DNA of 64,000 nt from Streptomyces tsukubensis (GCF_003932715.1 NZ_CP020700.1:6656501-6720500), one strand, 5' to 3'; positions 1 to 8,900 are shown, counted from the stretch's first letter. Notes: generated from the sequence alone by a model not told the origin. Program-made: numbers and translations.

Positions 1-1524
1 TTCTTCGGGCACGTCCACCGCCACCCGGCCAGGCTCCACTACGAACACGGCGCCACCCGCGACGGAAAGCTCACCCACGTCCGCTGCCGGATCGTCCTCG
101 ACGGCGGCGCCTACGCCTCCTCCTCCCCGGCCGTCGTCGGCAACGCGGCGTCCCTCGGCATCGGCCCCTATGTCGTCGACGACGTCGACATCGAAGTGTT
201 CGCCCTCTACACCAACAACCCGCCGTGCGGGGCCATGCGCGGCTTCGGCGCCGTCCAGGCCTGCTTCGCCTACGAGGCCCAGATGGACAAGCTGGCCGCC
301 GCCCTCGGCACGGACCCCGTCGAACTGCGGCGGCTCAACGCCATGGCCCAGGGCGCCACCATGCCCACCGGACAGACCGTCGACTCCCCGGCGCCGGTCG
401 CCGAACTGCTGCGCCGGGTCAAGGCCCTGCCCCTGCCCCCGGAACGGCAGTGGGAGGTCGCGGGCGGCGGCCCCGATGTGCGCGCCCTGCCCGGCGGACT
501 GTCCAACACCACCCACGGCGAAGGCGTGGTCCGGGGCGTCGGCTACGCCGTCGGCATCAAGAACGTCGGCTTCTCCGAGGGCTTCGACGACTACTCGACC
601 GCCCGGGTCCGGATGGAGGTCGTGGGCGGCGTCGCGGTGGCGACCGTCCACACCGCGATGGCGGAGGTCGGCCAGGGCGGGGTCACCGTCCACGCCCAGA
701 TCGCCCGGACCGAACTCGGTGTCGCCCAGGTCACCGTCCAGCCCGCCGACACCCGCGTCGGCTCGGCCGGCTCCACCTCCGCCTCCCGCCAGACGTATGT
801 CACCGGCGGAGCCGTCAAAGCCGCCTGCGAAACCGTCCGCGAGCGGGTCCTCGACCTCGGCCGCCGCCGGCTGGGCAGCCGACACCCGGCCTGGGCGACC
901 GCCGGACTCCGGCTGGAGGACGGCAGGGTGGTCACCGACGGCGGCGAGGTGCTCGCCGACCTCACCGACGTCCTGGAGGACGACGCCGTCGAGGTCGAAC
1001 AGGAGTGGCGGCACCGGCCCACCCAGGCCTTCGACCCCGTCACCGGACAGGGCAACGGACACGTCCAGTACTCCTTCGCCGCCCACCGGGCCGTCGTCGA
1101 GGTCGACACCGAACTCGGCCTGGTCAAGGTCGTCGAACTGGCCTGCGCCCAGGACGTCGGAAAGGCACTCAACCCGCTCTCCGTCGTCGGCCAGATCCAC
1201 GGCGGCTCCACCCAGGGCCTTGGTATGGCCGTCATGGAGGAGATCCTCGTCGACCCCGTCACCGCCAAGGTCCGCAACCCGTCCTTCACCGACTATCTGA
1301 TCCCCACCATCCTCGACACGCCCACCATGCCCGTCGACGTCCTCGAACTCGCCGACGAGCACGCGCCGTACGGACTCCGCGGCGTCGGCGAGGCGCCCAC
1401 CCTGTCCTCCACACCCGCGGTGCTGGCCGCGATCCGCGCCGCCACCGGCCTGGAGCTGAACCGCACCCCCGTCCGCCCGGAACACCTCACCGGGACGACA
1501 CAGACCGGGCTCCGGTACGGCTGA
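1..1524 (+). CDS. Xanthine dehydrogenase family, molybdopterin-binding subunit (5' partial)
   Basis: This is the C-terminal ~507 residues of a molybdenum hydroxylase large subunit; the reading frame is open from the first base, so the gene starts outside the window. The segment 'NPPCGAMRGFGAVQ' is the conserved MoCo/substrate loop of xanthine dehydrogenases, and the C-terminus has the family motifs 'GQIHGGSTQGLG' and 'YGLRGVGEAPT'. The enzyme would oxidise hypoxanthine/xanthine to urate in the cytoplasm together with FAD and 2Fe-2S subunits, presumably encoded just upstream. An xdhC-type maturation gene follows after 117 bp, which supports the call. The exact substrate (purine or another heterocycle/aldehyde) cannot be fixed from this fragment. 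Confidence 0.9.
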   Translation, partial: FFGHVHRHPARLHYEHGATRDGKLTHVRCRIVLDGGAYASSSPAVVGNAASLGIGPYVVDDVDIEVFALYTNNPPCGAMRGFGAVQACFAYEAQMDKLAAALGTDPVELRRLNAMAQGATMPTGQTVDSPAPVAELLRRVKALPLPPERQWEVAGGGPDVRALPGGLSNTTHGEGVVRGVGYAVGIKNVGFSEGFDDYSTARVRMEVVGGVAVATVHTAMAEVGQGGVTVHAQIARTELGVAQVTVQPADTRVGSAGSTSASRQTYVTGGAVKAACETVRERVLDLGRRRLGSRHPAWATAGLRLEDGRVVTDGGEVLADLTDVLEDDAVEVEQEWRHRPTQAFDPVTGQGNGHVQYSFAAHRAVVEVDTELGLVKVVELACAQDVGKALNPLSVVGQIHGGSTQGLGMAVMEEILVDPVTAKVRNPSFTDYLIPTILDTPTMPVDVLELADEHAPYGLRGVGEAPTLSSTPAVLAAIRAATGLELNRTPVRPEHLTGTTQTGLRYG

Positions 1525-1641
1525 CGACGGTACGGACGGGAACCCCACGCAACCGTCGCCGTACCCCACCCGTACCGGAGCCCAGCCCCCGGCGAACCGG
1601 CCAACCGGCGAACCGGAGCATCGGAGAGAGGAGCGCCCGCC

Positions 1642-2775
1642 GTGCTCGACATCGCCGAACAACTGCACCTGTGGTCCCGGCAGGGCCGGAAGTACGCCGT
1701 CGCGACCGTCGTGTCCGTCAGCGGCAGCGCGCCCCGGCAGCCCGGCGCCGCCCTCGCCGTCGACACCGCCGGTACGGCCGTCGGCTCCGTCTCCGGCGGC
1801 TGCGTCGAAGGCGCGGTCTACGAGCTGTGCGTCCGCGCCCTGCACGAAGGACGCGCCCTGCGGGAACGCTTCGGCTACAGCGACGACGATGCCTTCGCCA
1901 CCGGCCTGAGCTGCGGCGGAGAGCTGGAAGTCCTGGTCACCCCGGTCGGCCCCGAAGGACCCGAGACCGAAGCCGTCGCCCGCGCCGCGCGCGGCGAGGC
2001 CACCGCCCTCGTCCGGATCGCCGACGGACCCGAGGGCCTCATCGGCCGCGCCCTGCTCGTCACCCCCGGCGGCGCCTACCGCGGCACCCTCGGCGGCGGT
2101 ACGGAGTTCGACCGCACCGCCGCCGCCGAAGCCGGGGCCCTGCTGGCGGCGGGCCGTACCGGCACCGTCCCCGTCGGACGGGACGGCAGCCGCTGCGGCA
2201 GCCCGCTCACCCTCCTCGTCGAGTCCAGCGCCCCACCCCCACGCATGATCGTCTTCGGGGCGATCGACTTCGCCGCAGCGCTGGTGCGCCTGGGTAAATT
2301 CCTCGGCCACCACGTCACCGTCTGCGACGCCCGGCCGGTCTTCGCCACCGCCGAACGCTTCCCCGACGCCGACGAGGTCGTCGTCGACTGGCCGCACCGC
2401 TACCTCCGGTCCACGGCGACCGACACCCGGACGGTGCTGTGCGTCCTCACCCACGACGCCAAGTTCGACATACCCCTGCTGGTCCACGCCCTGCGGCTGC
2501 CCGTCGCCTATATCGGCGCGATGGGCTCCCGCCGCACCCATCGCGACCGGGAGCGGCGGCTCCGCGCGGCCGGGGTGACGGAGCGCCAGCTGGCCGCCCT
2601 GCACAGCCCCATCGGGCTCGACCTCGGGGCGCGCACCCCCGAGGAGACCGCGCTGTCGATCGCCGCCGAGATCGTGGCCCGCCGCCGGGGCGGCAGCGGA
2701 GCGCCGCTGACCGGGGCGGACACCCCGATCCACCACGACGCGCCGAGGCCCGGCCGGATCGGCTCCGTCGCCTGA
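1642..2775 (+). CDS. XdhC/CoxI family molybdenum cofactor maturation protein
   Basis: A 377-residue protein starting at GTG with the purine-rich stretch GGAGAGAGGAG just upstream. The N-terminal part carries the XdhC/CoxI signature ('VSGSAPRQPGAALAV', 'GSVSGGCVEGAV'). The C-terminal part is the XdhC Rossmann-like domain ('VFGAIDFAAAL', 'YIGAMGSRRTHRDRE'). Family members bind molybdenum cofactor, support its sulfuration and insert it into xanthine dehydrogenase. Position directly behind the molybdenum subunit gene and the same strand argue for one operon. The last ~25 residues are variable. No catalytic residue looks lost. Related CoxI proteins serve CO dehydrogenases, but the upstream subunit favours xanthine dehydrogenase. 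Confidence 0.9.
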   Translation: MLDIAEQLHLWSRQGRKYAVATVVSVSGSAPRQPGAALAVDTAGTAVGSVSGGCVEGAVYELCVRALHEGRALRERFGYSDDDAFATGLSCGGELEVLVTPVGPEGPETEAVARAARGEATALVRIADGPEGLIGRALLVTPGGAYRGTLGGGTEFDRTAAAEAGALLAAGRTGTVPVGRDGSRCGSPLTLLVESSAPPPRMIVFGAIDFAAALVRLGKFLGHHVTVCDARPVFATAERFPDADEVVVDWPHRYLRSTATDTRTVLCVLTHDAKFDIPLLVHALRLPVAYIGAMGSRRTHRDRERRLRAAGVTERQLAALHSPIGLDLGARTPEETALSIAAEIVARRRGGSGAPLTGADTPIHHDAPRPGRIGSVA

Positions 2776-2862
2776 CCGGCCGGGGCGCGAGCCTCGTCGC
2801 CGGAGGCCGTGTCGTCAGAATCCTGCCTGGCCCGCGACGCCCGGCACGCACACTCTCCCCCT

Positions 2863-3044
2863 GTGCCCTTCGGGCACGGGTGGAGGTTCACCCTCTGGGC
2901 TACCGCCCCCCGGCTTCGCCAGGGGGGACCTCCACCGCCTTGCGATGGCACGCACCTGGAGGGCCTCCCCCGTAGCCCTTCGGGCCCGGGGGCACCCCCA
3001 CCAGCCGCAGGGCTGCGGGAGTTGCAGGCCCCCGCCCTACGGGC
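2863..3044. repeat. Cluster of nested palindromes in an intergenic region
   Basis: The 311-bp gap between xdhC and the next gene holds at least five close inverted repeats. They are GTGCCC-ttc-GGGCAC (2863-2877), GGTGGAGGT/ACCTCCACC (2879-2887 and 2928-2936) enclosing CCCCCC/GGGGGG (2906-2911, 2922-2927), CCCCCG/CGGGGG (2967-2972, 2987-2992) around a GCCCTTCGGGC stem, CCGCAG-gg-CTGCGG (3005-3018), and GCCC-tac-GGGC (about 3034-3044). No gene is visible here. The dense TTCG/TTCGCC loops look like dispersed palindromic units; a role in termination is possible but there is no T-run. Confidence 0.6.
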
Positions 3045-3086
3045 AGACGACGCTATGTGTCGGACACGGCCTACGGGCCGCTCGGC

Positions 3087-3836
3087 TCAGCCGCGGCGGC
3101 GGGCCACCACCAGCCGGCAGTTCGGACTGCCGTCGGGCCGCCGGCCCAGCTCCTCCAGAGCCCGCAGCTCCACCGCGAACCCGGCCCGCTCCAGATCCGC
3201 CCGCACCGGACCCAGCGGGAAGGTGCGGTAGTACATGACGAACGGCGGCCGCCACACGGCGTTCCGCACCCGCATCGCCGCGTCGAAGCCCCACAGCGTC
3301 CAGTACGGCAGCGAGCCCACCGGCGGCGGCGCCGGCAGCGGGAAGGCGAACACCCCGCCCGGCCGCAGGGCCCGGCACACCCCGGCGAAGAGCGCCGGAC
3401 GCTCCTCGGGCAGGAAATGTCCGAACGCCCCGAAACTCACCGCCAGATCGAAGCCCGCCGCGAACGGCAGCGCCCGGGCGTCGGCCCGTACCCACTCCAC
3501 CGCGGGCGCCGCGGCCGGATCCGGCCCCGGCGCATGGGCCGCCCGGGCCCGGTCCAGCATGCCCCCGCTGAAGTCCACGCCGACGACCCGTTCCTCACAC
3601 AGCCTGCGCAGCACCCCTACGCCCGCACCCGTACCGGTGCAGACGTCCAGACCGGTACCGAACGGACCGAGTGGACGGACGGCCGCGACGAACGGATCGA
3701 GGAAACGGCCGGGCGTACGGAACGGGGTCTCGTCGAACTTCGGGGCCAGCAGGTCGTAACCGCGCTCCACCGAGGAGAGCGCCTGGACGGCCAGTTCGCG
3801 CAGCGTGGGTCCGGATGAGGTGAACACCGTCCTCAC
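3087..3836 (-). CDS. Class I SAM-dependent methyltransferase
   Basis: About 250 residues with a Rossmann-fold methyltransferase core: motif I 'GLDVCTGTGAGVGVLRRL', the acidic motif II region 'VVGVDFSGGMLDRARAA', and 'FDLAVSFGAFGHF' (motif IV). It fits the methyltransferase 11/25 families that methylate small molecules with S-adenosylmethionine in the cytosol. The frame stays open upstream to 3998, but that part (many Gly/Arg/Pro residues) does not look coded, so I place the start at the GTG at 3836. A second GTG at 3827, with GGTGAGG close in front, is equally possible. It stands alone between divergent and opposed neighbours, so the substrate cannot be inferred. Confidence 0.8.
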   Translation of the reverse strand: MRTVFTSSGPTLRELAVQALSSVERGYDLLAPKFDETPFRTPGRFLDPFVAAVRPLGPFGTGLDVCTGTGAGVGVLRRLCEERVVGVDFSGGMLDRARAAHAPGPDPAAAPAVEWVRADARALPFAAGFDLAVSFGAFGHFLPEERPALFAGVCRALRPGGVFAFPLPAPPPVGSLPYWTLWGFDAAMRVRNAVWRPPFVMYYRTFPLGPVRADLERAGFAVELRALEELGRRPDGSPNCRLVVARRRG

Positions 3837-4468
3837 CCTACGTCCCCGGCCCGAAGTTCCGTTGAACCGATTCCCGGTCCCGTACGTACTACCGGTGAGG
3901 CCGCCGGAGCGCGGTGGAGTCGGGCGCGCGGCGAACGGATCCCTGTGGGGTGCATTCCGGCCGGATCCCCGACGACCGGGTGAGTAAACGGTAAGCAAAT
4001 GCGAACATCGGAGCAGGGGCGGCAGCTACCTTCGCCCCCAACAGCCCGAGGAGGCCGACCCGAGGAGTGCGACGCGTCCCCCGAGCCCGAGGTGTGCGGC
4101 ACGTCCGGCCCTCCTGATCCGGCCCGGTCGCCCGCGTCCCTCCGTACGACACCGTATTCCCGGCCCCTCCGCATCCCCGTCCGCCATTCCCCGACGAAAA
4201 ATCCTCCATGGTGTGTCACATGCCGATCCGCAACATCGCCCCCGTCCGCATTCCCGTACGGATTTCCCTTCCCGGCACGGGAATTCGACGAAGAGGTACC
4301 GTCGGGGTCGCCCATTCCTCGATGGTCACGCCCGCCCCGGGAACCCCGGTGGACCCGGCCGCGACGCGTGTCCCGCGGACCATTGGCGCCGGTGCTCCGT
4401 CCGGTCGTATGGTTCGGTAACGCCGGATGTTCGGGCGGCGAAACCCATGGCCGACAACAGGAACAGAG
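3837..4468. other. Divergent intergenic region, no gene seen
   Basis: This 632-bp stretch separates the leftward methyltransferase from the rightward unknown gene. Open frames here have poor codon bias, and no RNA gene, strong hairpin or clear promoter pair was recognised. It has several locally lower-GC pockets (around 3985-4010 and 4190-4290), as expected for promoters of both flanking genes. Confidence 0.4.
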
Positions 4469-5134
4469 ATGACCGACGAGCCTCGGATTCCGGCACTGCT
4501 GGGCAGGCCCGAGCGCATGTGGCAACGCGCCGTCGTGCTCGTACTGATCGCTGTCACCAGAACGACCAGACCCGTATTCCGGCTCGGTGACCGGGAACTG
4601 TCCTGCGCGCATTCCAACGGCGGCTGGACCCTGGCCCTGCTCTCGGACGGAAAGGCCGTGTTCTACGGTCAGGACGTCGACTGCAGCGACACCACCTATG
4701 TCGGCGACAAGCCCGTCGACCTGCTGGCCGACGCGCCCGACTGGCTGCCCCACCAGAAGCTGCGCGAACTCAACGACGGCTACGACCTCGGCTATCTGTA
4801 CTGGTGGGAGGAGGGCCGCTGGCAGCGCGCCCCCTATCCCGAGTACGTCGACGACGACGGCCTCGCGGCCTCCTGCGACGGCTACGCGGGCATCTTCGAC
4901 GACCGCTCCCTGGCCGACAGCTTCGCGGACGCGGGCTACCGGGACCCCGCGGCGGCCGAGCGGTTCGTCGCCCGGGTGGCCGCGGGCACGGTCAACGCCG
5001 ACGTCCTGGAGGAGCTGATCGACTCCGCCTCCGAACCGGGTCCGCTGCCCCGTGAGTCGCGGGTGCCCAATGCCCTGGAGTGGGCGGCCCGTCTCGGCGT
5101 CGCGGAACGGCCGGGGGCCGGGCACCCGCGCTGA
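4469..5134 (+). CDS. Conserved-type hypothetical protein, acidic
   Basis: A 221-residue protein of no family I recognise. I chose the ATG at 4469 because AGGAACAGAG lies directly upstream; an in-frame ATG at 4427 would add 14 residues. After a basic start ('RPERMWQRAVVLVLIAVTRTTRPVFRLGDRELSC') the protein is rich in Asp, Glu, Tyr and Trp ('FYGQDVDCSDTTYVGDKPVDLL', 'YLYWWEEGRWQRAPYPEYVDDDG'). This is the style of cytosolic Streptomyces proteins of unknown function. The first 30 residues have one short hydrophobic run (VVLVLIAV), but it is flanked by Arg and is unlikely to be a full membrane segment. No partner gene is adjacent on the same strand. Confidence 0.75.
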   Translation: MTDEPRIPALLGRPERMWQRAVVLVLIAVTRTTRPVFRLGDRELSCAHSNGGWTLALLSDGKAVFYGQDVDCSDTTYVGDKPVDLLADAPDWLPHQKLRELNDGYDLGYLYWWEEGRWQRAPYPEYVDDDGLAASCDGYAGIFDDRSLADSFADAGYRDPAAAERFVARVAAGTVNADVLEELIDSASEPGPLPRESRVPNALEWAARLGVAERPGAGHPR

Positions 5135-5159
5135 CGGGCCGCCGGAGTGCGGGCCCGGC

Positions 5160-5966
5160 TCAGCCCGCGTGGACGAGCTGGTCCGCGAGCTTCGCCAGCC
5201 GCCGGACCGTACGCTCCCCGGTCGCGCCCGGCGCGGGTTCGGCCCGCAGGTCCCGGTCGTAGTAGGCGCCGTTGACGACGGCTGTCGCCGGGTCGCAGAG
5301 CCGCACCACATGGGCGGCGCCCTCGGCGGGCGGGGCACCCCGGTACGCGTACAGCGGCAGCAGCTCCGTCGAACAGACGCCGGGGTGCACCGAGACCGCG
5401 GTGATCCGGGGGTCGGCGGCGAAGGCGGTGAGGGCGAGCTGGGACTGGGCGTAGGCGGCGATCCGGGAGTAGCGGCGGGCCCGCTGCGGGTCGGTCCACT
5501 GGATGGACCCGCTGCGGTGCAACGAGGACGACACGTTCACGACCCGGCCCGCCGGAGCGGCGAGCAGCGCCGGGGCCAGCAGATCGGTCAGCAGATAGTG
5601 GGCGAGGAAGTTGACTTGGAACGCGATCTCGTTGCCGTCCCGGGTGAGCGTATGACGTTCGGGAGCGGCGAGACCGGCGTTGTTCACGAGGACGTCGACC
5701 CGCGGATGGGCCGCCAGGACGCGGGACGCCATCACCGTCACCTCCGCCAGCCCGGTGAAGTCCGCCGCGTACGGGTGCAGCCGGGTTCCGTCGGCGCCGC
5801 CGGTGGCGATCAGCGCGTCCGCCGCCGTCCGCGCCTCGTCGGCGGTACGCCCGTGCAGCAGCACGGTCGCTCCGCGTTCGGTGAGCAGCCGGGCGGTCTC
5901 CAGGCCGATACCGGAGGTCGCACCGGTCACCAGGACGGTCAGGGACGAGAGGTCGGAGCCGGACAT
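5160..5966 (-). CDS. Short-chain dehydrogenase/reductase with Lys-to-Gln change in the active site
   Basis: A 268-residue classical SDR fold. It shows the cofactor motif TGATSGIG (residues 14-21), NNAG (95-98), the strand 'RVVNVSSSLH' with the catalytic Ser, and Tyr172 in 'AYAQSQLAL'. In active classical SDRs the tetrad is Ser-Tyr-xxx-Lys; here residue 176 is Gln (codon CAG), so the YxxxK motif reads YxxxQ. The sequence most resembles retinol dehydrogenase/WW-domain-oxidoreductase-like SDRs, which would use NADP(H). With the Lys lost, activity may be reduced or abolished, so it could be a regulatory or decayed enzyme. The flanking 25 bp to the left and 800 bp to the right contain no partner gene on this strand. 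Confidence 0.88.
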   Translation of the reverse strand: MSGSDLSSLTVLVTGATSGIGLETARLLTERGATVLLHGRTADEARTAADALIATGGADGTRLHPYAADFTGLAEVTVMASRVLAAHPRVDVLVNNAGLAAPERHTLTRDGNEIAFQVNFLAHYLLTDLLAPALLAAPAGRVVNVSSSLHRSGSIQWTDPQRARRYSRIAAYAQSQLALTAFAADPRITAVSVHPGVCSTELLPLYAYRGAPPAEGAAHVVRLCDPATAVVNGAYYDRDLRAEPAPGATGERTVRRLAKLADQLVHAG

Positions 5967-6767
5967 GGTCCATCCAAGAGGAAGAAGTGACGGGAAGAGG
6001 TGAGCGGGGGCCGGGCCATGGCGGCGGACGCCCGGCCGGGGGCGCCGGAACGGGACTCGCGGCGCCCCCGGAGGGCGGTTCGGCCGCCGAACGGCCCTGG
6101 CCGCGCGCCGTCAGGCGACGCGCGGGGGGAGGGCGGCGGACGGCTCCCGGCAGCGACGCGGCAGGGACCGGTGCTCCTGACGAGGCGGCCGGCCGAGGAG
6201 GAACCACGCGCTGTTCACGATCTCCATCGAAGTGGGGGGAGGTGGCCGGGACAAGAAGGCGCACGGTTCTCTGACGCGCCCTTGCCGCCGTCCTGACGCC
6301 CCTTTGACGAGAGGGGACGGCGCGCTGACGGCACAATTCGGCGGCAGCGGATTTTGGTTGTCCGTTCAAATTTCTGGAGTGCGCCGGAAGGTCGGCGGCG
6401 GGGAATGGAAACTCCGGGGCAATTCCTCCCGCCGGTACCCCGGGCGGCCGTGCCGTTCCGGTGAGGTCGGTCACTGCCGTGAGTGCCGGGAAGTCCGCTC
6501 GGCCGGTGCACGGAGGCAAAGAGTCCGGCCGGACAGGGTGTTCGCCGGACCGGAATGCAAAACAGCGGACGGCCTTCCGCTGTCCGGTGAGCCGTCGTCC
6601 GGGCGCGGGGGAGCGCCGGTTCCGGAAGCACCGCGCGGGGCCGGCGGACATGACGGAATCCGGGGCCGTCCGGCCGGGGGAGTGGACGCCGGGATTCGCG
6701 GCCGGGAAGCCCGCGGCCGGTGCCTACGGCGGATGTCGGCCGGACGACGGCTGTCGCACCCGCGGCC
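5967..6767. other. Long intergenic region, no gene seen
   Basis: These 801 bp lie between two leftward genes (SDR and LacI regulator). Open frames on both strands are of low-complexity Arg/Gly/Pro type and are not convincing. The segment 6330-6420 is clearly less GC-rich than its surroundings and contains TTTTGGTTG at about 6353-6361. That sequence matches one half of the operator-like sites in front of the LacI gene, but only as a half-site. It probably contains the SDR promoter. Confidence 0.4.
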
Positions 6768-7793
6768 TCAGTCGCGTGTGGAACCCCCCGGCACCAGCGC
6801 GCACGGCACCGAGACCGGCTCCGGCGCACGGCCGTTCAGCAGGTCGATCAGCATGCCCGCGCAGAGCGCCCCGATCCGGCGCGGAGAGAGCGTCAGCAGG
6901 GTCAGGGCCGGGCGGGCGCCCGGCTCCGCGTCCCCCGCCGCGGTCACCTGGAGACCGCCCGGAACGGCGATGCCCAGCTCCGCCGCGGCCGCCAGCAGGG
7001 CCTCCCCGTAGGTCTCGTTGAGCGCATGGACGCCGTCGGGCCGGTCGCCGCAGGTGAGCAGCCGCCGGGCCGCGTCCCGCGCGGGCTCCCCGTCGCGCAC
7101 CCGCTCGATACGCGCGGGCAGCCCCCGTCCGGCGCACCAACGCGCGTAGGCCTGCTCGCTGTCGAGGGTGTACGAGTCCAGTTCGGGACCGGTCAGCAGC
7201 CCCGTGCGGCGGGCCCCGCGGCCGTACAGATGCTCCATGGCCAGCGGCAGGCCGGCCGTCATATCGCTGTGCACATAGGGGATCCGGGCATGCCCGGGGT
7301 CGAGCGGCCGGCCGTCGGTGACGAGGGCGAGCCCGCGCCGTACCGCCTCGGCGATCACGGGATCGCCCGCCACCGGGTCGACGACGATCAGCCCGTCCAT
7401 CGGGATCCGGGTCCAGAGATCGGTGCCGGGCCTGGCCGGGACCACCACCAGGGCGTAGTCGCGGTCGACCGCCTCCACCATGGCACCGGCGGTCAGCGAC
7501 GCGTAGTACGGGCGGTAGGTCCGCTCCCAGGCCTCGGCGCTCTGATGCCCGGCGGCCAGTCCGACGATGCCGGTACGGCCACTGAGCAGCACCTGAGCCG
7601 CGGGGTTGGGCCGGTAGCCGAGTTCGTCGGCGATCTCCCGCACCCGCTCCCGGCTGCGGGCGCTGACCTTGCCCTTGCCGTTGAGGGCGTGCGAGACGGT
7701 GGTGATGGAGAGCCCCGCGGCGCGGGCGACGTCCTTGATGCCGACCGAGCGCGCGGTCTCCGGAACGTGGTGCGGTCCGGCCGGTCCGGGCAT
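6768..7793 (-). CDS. LacI family transcriptional regulator
   Basis: About 341 residues. The start is the ATG at 7793, preceded by GGAGGGGATACGCG; a longer open frame to 7925 is not needed. The N-terminal helix-turn-helix and hinge are classical ('SVGIKDVARAAGLSITTVSHALNGKGKVSARSR' region, then 'VREIADELGYRPNPAAQ'). The rest is the periplasmic-binding-protein-like effector domain ('TGIVGLAAG', 'DGLIVVDPVAGDP'). Such proteins are cytoplasmic repressors that respond to a sugar or related ligand. Two operator-like sites CCAAAAccTTTTGG lie 110-165 bp upstream, so autoregulation and control of the divergent glutamine amidotransferase gene are likely. The ligand is not evident; no transporter or glycosidase is next to it. 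Confidence 0.9.
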   Translation of the reverse strand: MPGPAGPHHVPETARSVGIKDVARAAGLSITTVSHALNGKGKVSARSRERVREIADELGYRPNPAAQVLLSGRTGIVGLAAGHQSAEAWERTYRPYYASLTAGAMVEAVDRDYALVVVPARPGTDLWTRIPMDGLIVVDPVAGDPVIAEAVRRGLALVTDGRPLDPGHARIPYVHSDMTAGLPLAMEHLYGRGARRTGLLTGPELDSYTLDSEQAYARWCAGRGLPARIERVRDGEPARDAARRLLTCGDRPDGVHALNETYGEALLAAAAELGIAVPGGLQVTAAGDAEPGARPALTLLTLSPRRIGALCAGMLIDLLNGRAPEPVSVPCALVPGGSTRD

Positions 7794-7903
7794 CGCGTAT
7801 CCCCTCCTGCTGATCGGTGGTGCGGTCCGCCCGCCCGGCCGGTTCACGGCCGTGGGGCGGACCCGGCGTCCTCGGCAGTCAATCTTCGGGCACCCCTTGA
7901 CTG

Positions 7904-7957
7904 CCAAAACCTTTTGGTTGAGCATATCGGCCAGCTCTATCGCTCAAAAGGTTTTGG
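7904..7957. promoter_or_regulatory. Two operator-like palindromes, probable LacI-family binding sites
   Basis: Site 1 at 7904-7917 is CCAAAA-cc-TTTTGG. Site 2 at 7945-7957 is CAAAA-gg-TTTTGG, the same core on the opposite strand, and both are followed by related flanks (TTGAGC/GCTC). Their centres are about 40 bp apart, close to four helical turns. They sit between the LacI regulator (leftward) and the amidotransferase gene (rightward). TTGACT at 7897-7902 just before site 1 could be a rightward -35 element. LacI-type operators normally have this symmetric form with a central 2-bp step. Confidence 0.6.
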
Positions 7958-8111
7958 TTCGCACCGCTCCCGGCCGTGGGTCCGGATCCGGGCGGGCTTT
8001 CTCCACCGGGGCTCCGTCCCCGGCGGAGGGCCCGCCTGAACCGGACTTCGGCGAACCCCGCGAGGAGCGCACCAAGGCGTTCCTCCAGCAGACTGCGGAG
8101 GCAGGACGACT

Positions 8112-8867
8112 GTGACCACATCGCAGGTCACCCCGCGGATCCTGGTGATCCAGCACGAGGACGGCACCGGCCCCGGCCTGGTGGGAGAGGAACTGACGGC
8201 GGCCGGGCTCGCGCTGCACCCGGTCCATCCCTGGGACGGGGACGAGCTGCCCGCGTCCCTCGACGGCTGTGCCGGACTGCTGGTGCTGGGCGGCGCGGCC
8301 AACGCGGACGACGAGGAGGCCCTGCCCTGGCTGCCCGCCGTGCGGGTCCTCGTCCGCGAGGCCGTCGACTCCTCGGTACCGCTGCTCGGGATATGCCTCG
8401 GCGGCCAGATCATGGCCTCCGCGCTCGGCGGCTCGGTCCGGGTCCGCGACCGGGGTCCCGAGGTGGGTGCCGTACCGCTGCGCAGGCTGCCCGCGGCCGA
8501 CGGGGACCCGCTCTTCGGCTCCGTACCCGACGGGGCCCGGGCCGCCCAGTGGCACTGGGACGAGATAGGCGCCCTGCCCCCGGGCGCCGTTCCGCTGCTG
8601 ACCGGTGACGACTGCCTCCACCAGGCCTTCCGGGTCGGTCCGCGGGCCTGGGGAGTGCAGTTCCACCCCGAGGTACTCGGCGACGCGGTCGCGGACTGGT
8701 CGCTCTCCGACGGCCCGGCGGTCGCCCGGGCGGGCGGTGACCCCGGCGCGGCCGTCGCCTCGGTCCGGGCCGCGGAGGCGGAGCTCCGCACGGTGTGGTC
8801 GCGGACGGCCAGGGCCTGGGCGGACGTGGCGCTCGCCGCCGGCCCCGGGGCCCGGCGGGATCCCTGA
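8112..8867 (+). CDS. Class I glutamine amidotransferase-like protein (GMP synthase-like)
   Basis: A 251-residue protein beginning with GTG, with CGGAGGCAGGACGACT in front. It is a stand-alone GATase1 domain: 'LLVLGGAANADDEEALPWL', the nucleophile elbow 'LLGICLGGQIMASALGG' with the catalytic Cys, and 'WGVQFHPEV' with the His-Pro-Glu part of the triad. In the family these proteins hydrolyse glutamine to ammonia for a synthase partner or act on gamma-glutamyl compounds. No synthetase partner lies alongside, so the real substrate is unknown. The long 140-bp leader contains the two LacI-type sites, which suggests regulation by the divergent repressor. Confidence 0.88.
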   Translation: MTTSQVTPRILVIQHEDGTGPGLVGEELTAAGLALHPVHPWDGDELPASLDGCAGLLVLGGAANADDEEALPWLPAVRVLVREAVDSSVPLLGICLGGQIMASALGGSVRVRDRGPEVGAVPLRRLPAADGDPLFGSVPDGARAAQWHWDEIGALPPGAVPLLTGDDCLHQAFRVGPRAWGVQFHPEVLGDAVADWSLSDGPAVARAGGDPGAAVASVRAAEAELRTVWSRTARAWADVALAAGPGARRDP

Positions 8868-8900
8868 GGACCCCGGGGGGCCCTCGGCGGGAGGTGCCCG

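Noticed and set aside
1..1524. Truncated xanthine dehydrogenase subunit as a pseudogene
   Set aside because: The frame is open from base 1 with intact motifs; it is cut by the window edge only.
6353..6361. TTTTGGTTG as a third LacI operator
   Set aside because: Only one half-site matches, and a 9-bp match is expected by chance in this length.
6232..7011. A 259-residue plus-strand frame between SDR and LacI genes
   Set aside because: Its right half lies opposite the LacI gene and its left half has Arg/Gly/Pro-rich composition typical of random high-GC frames.
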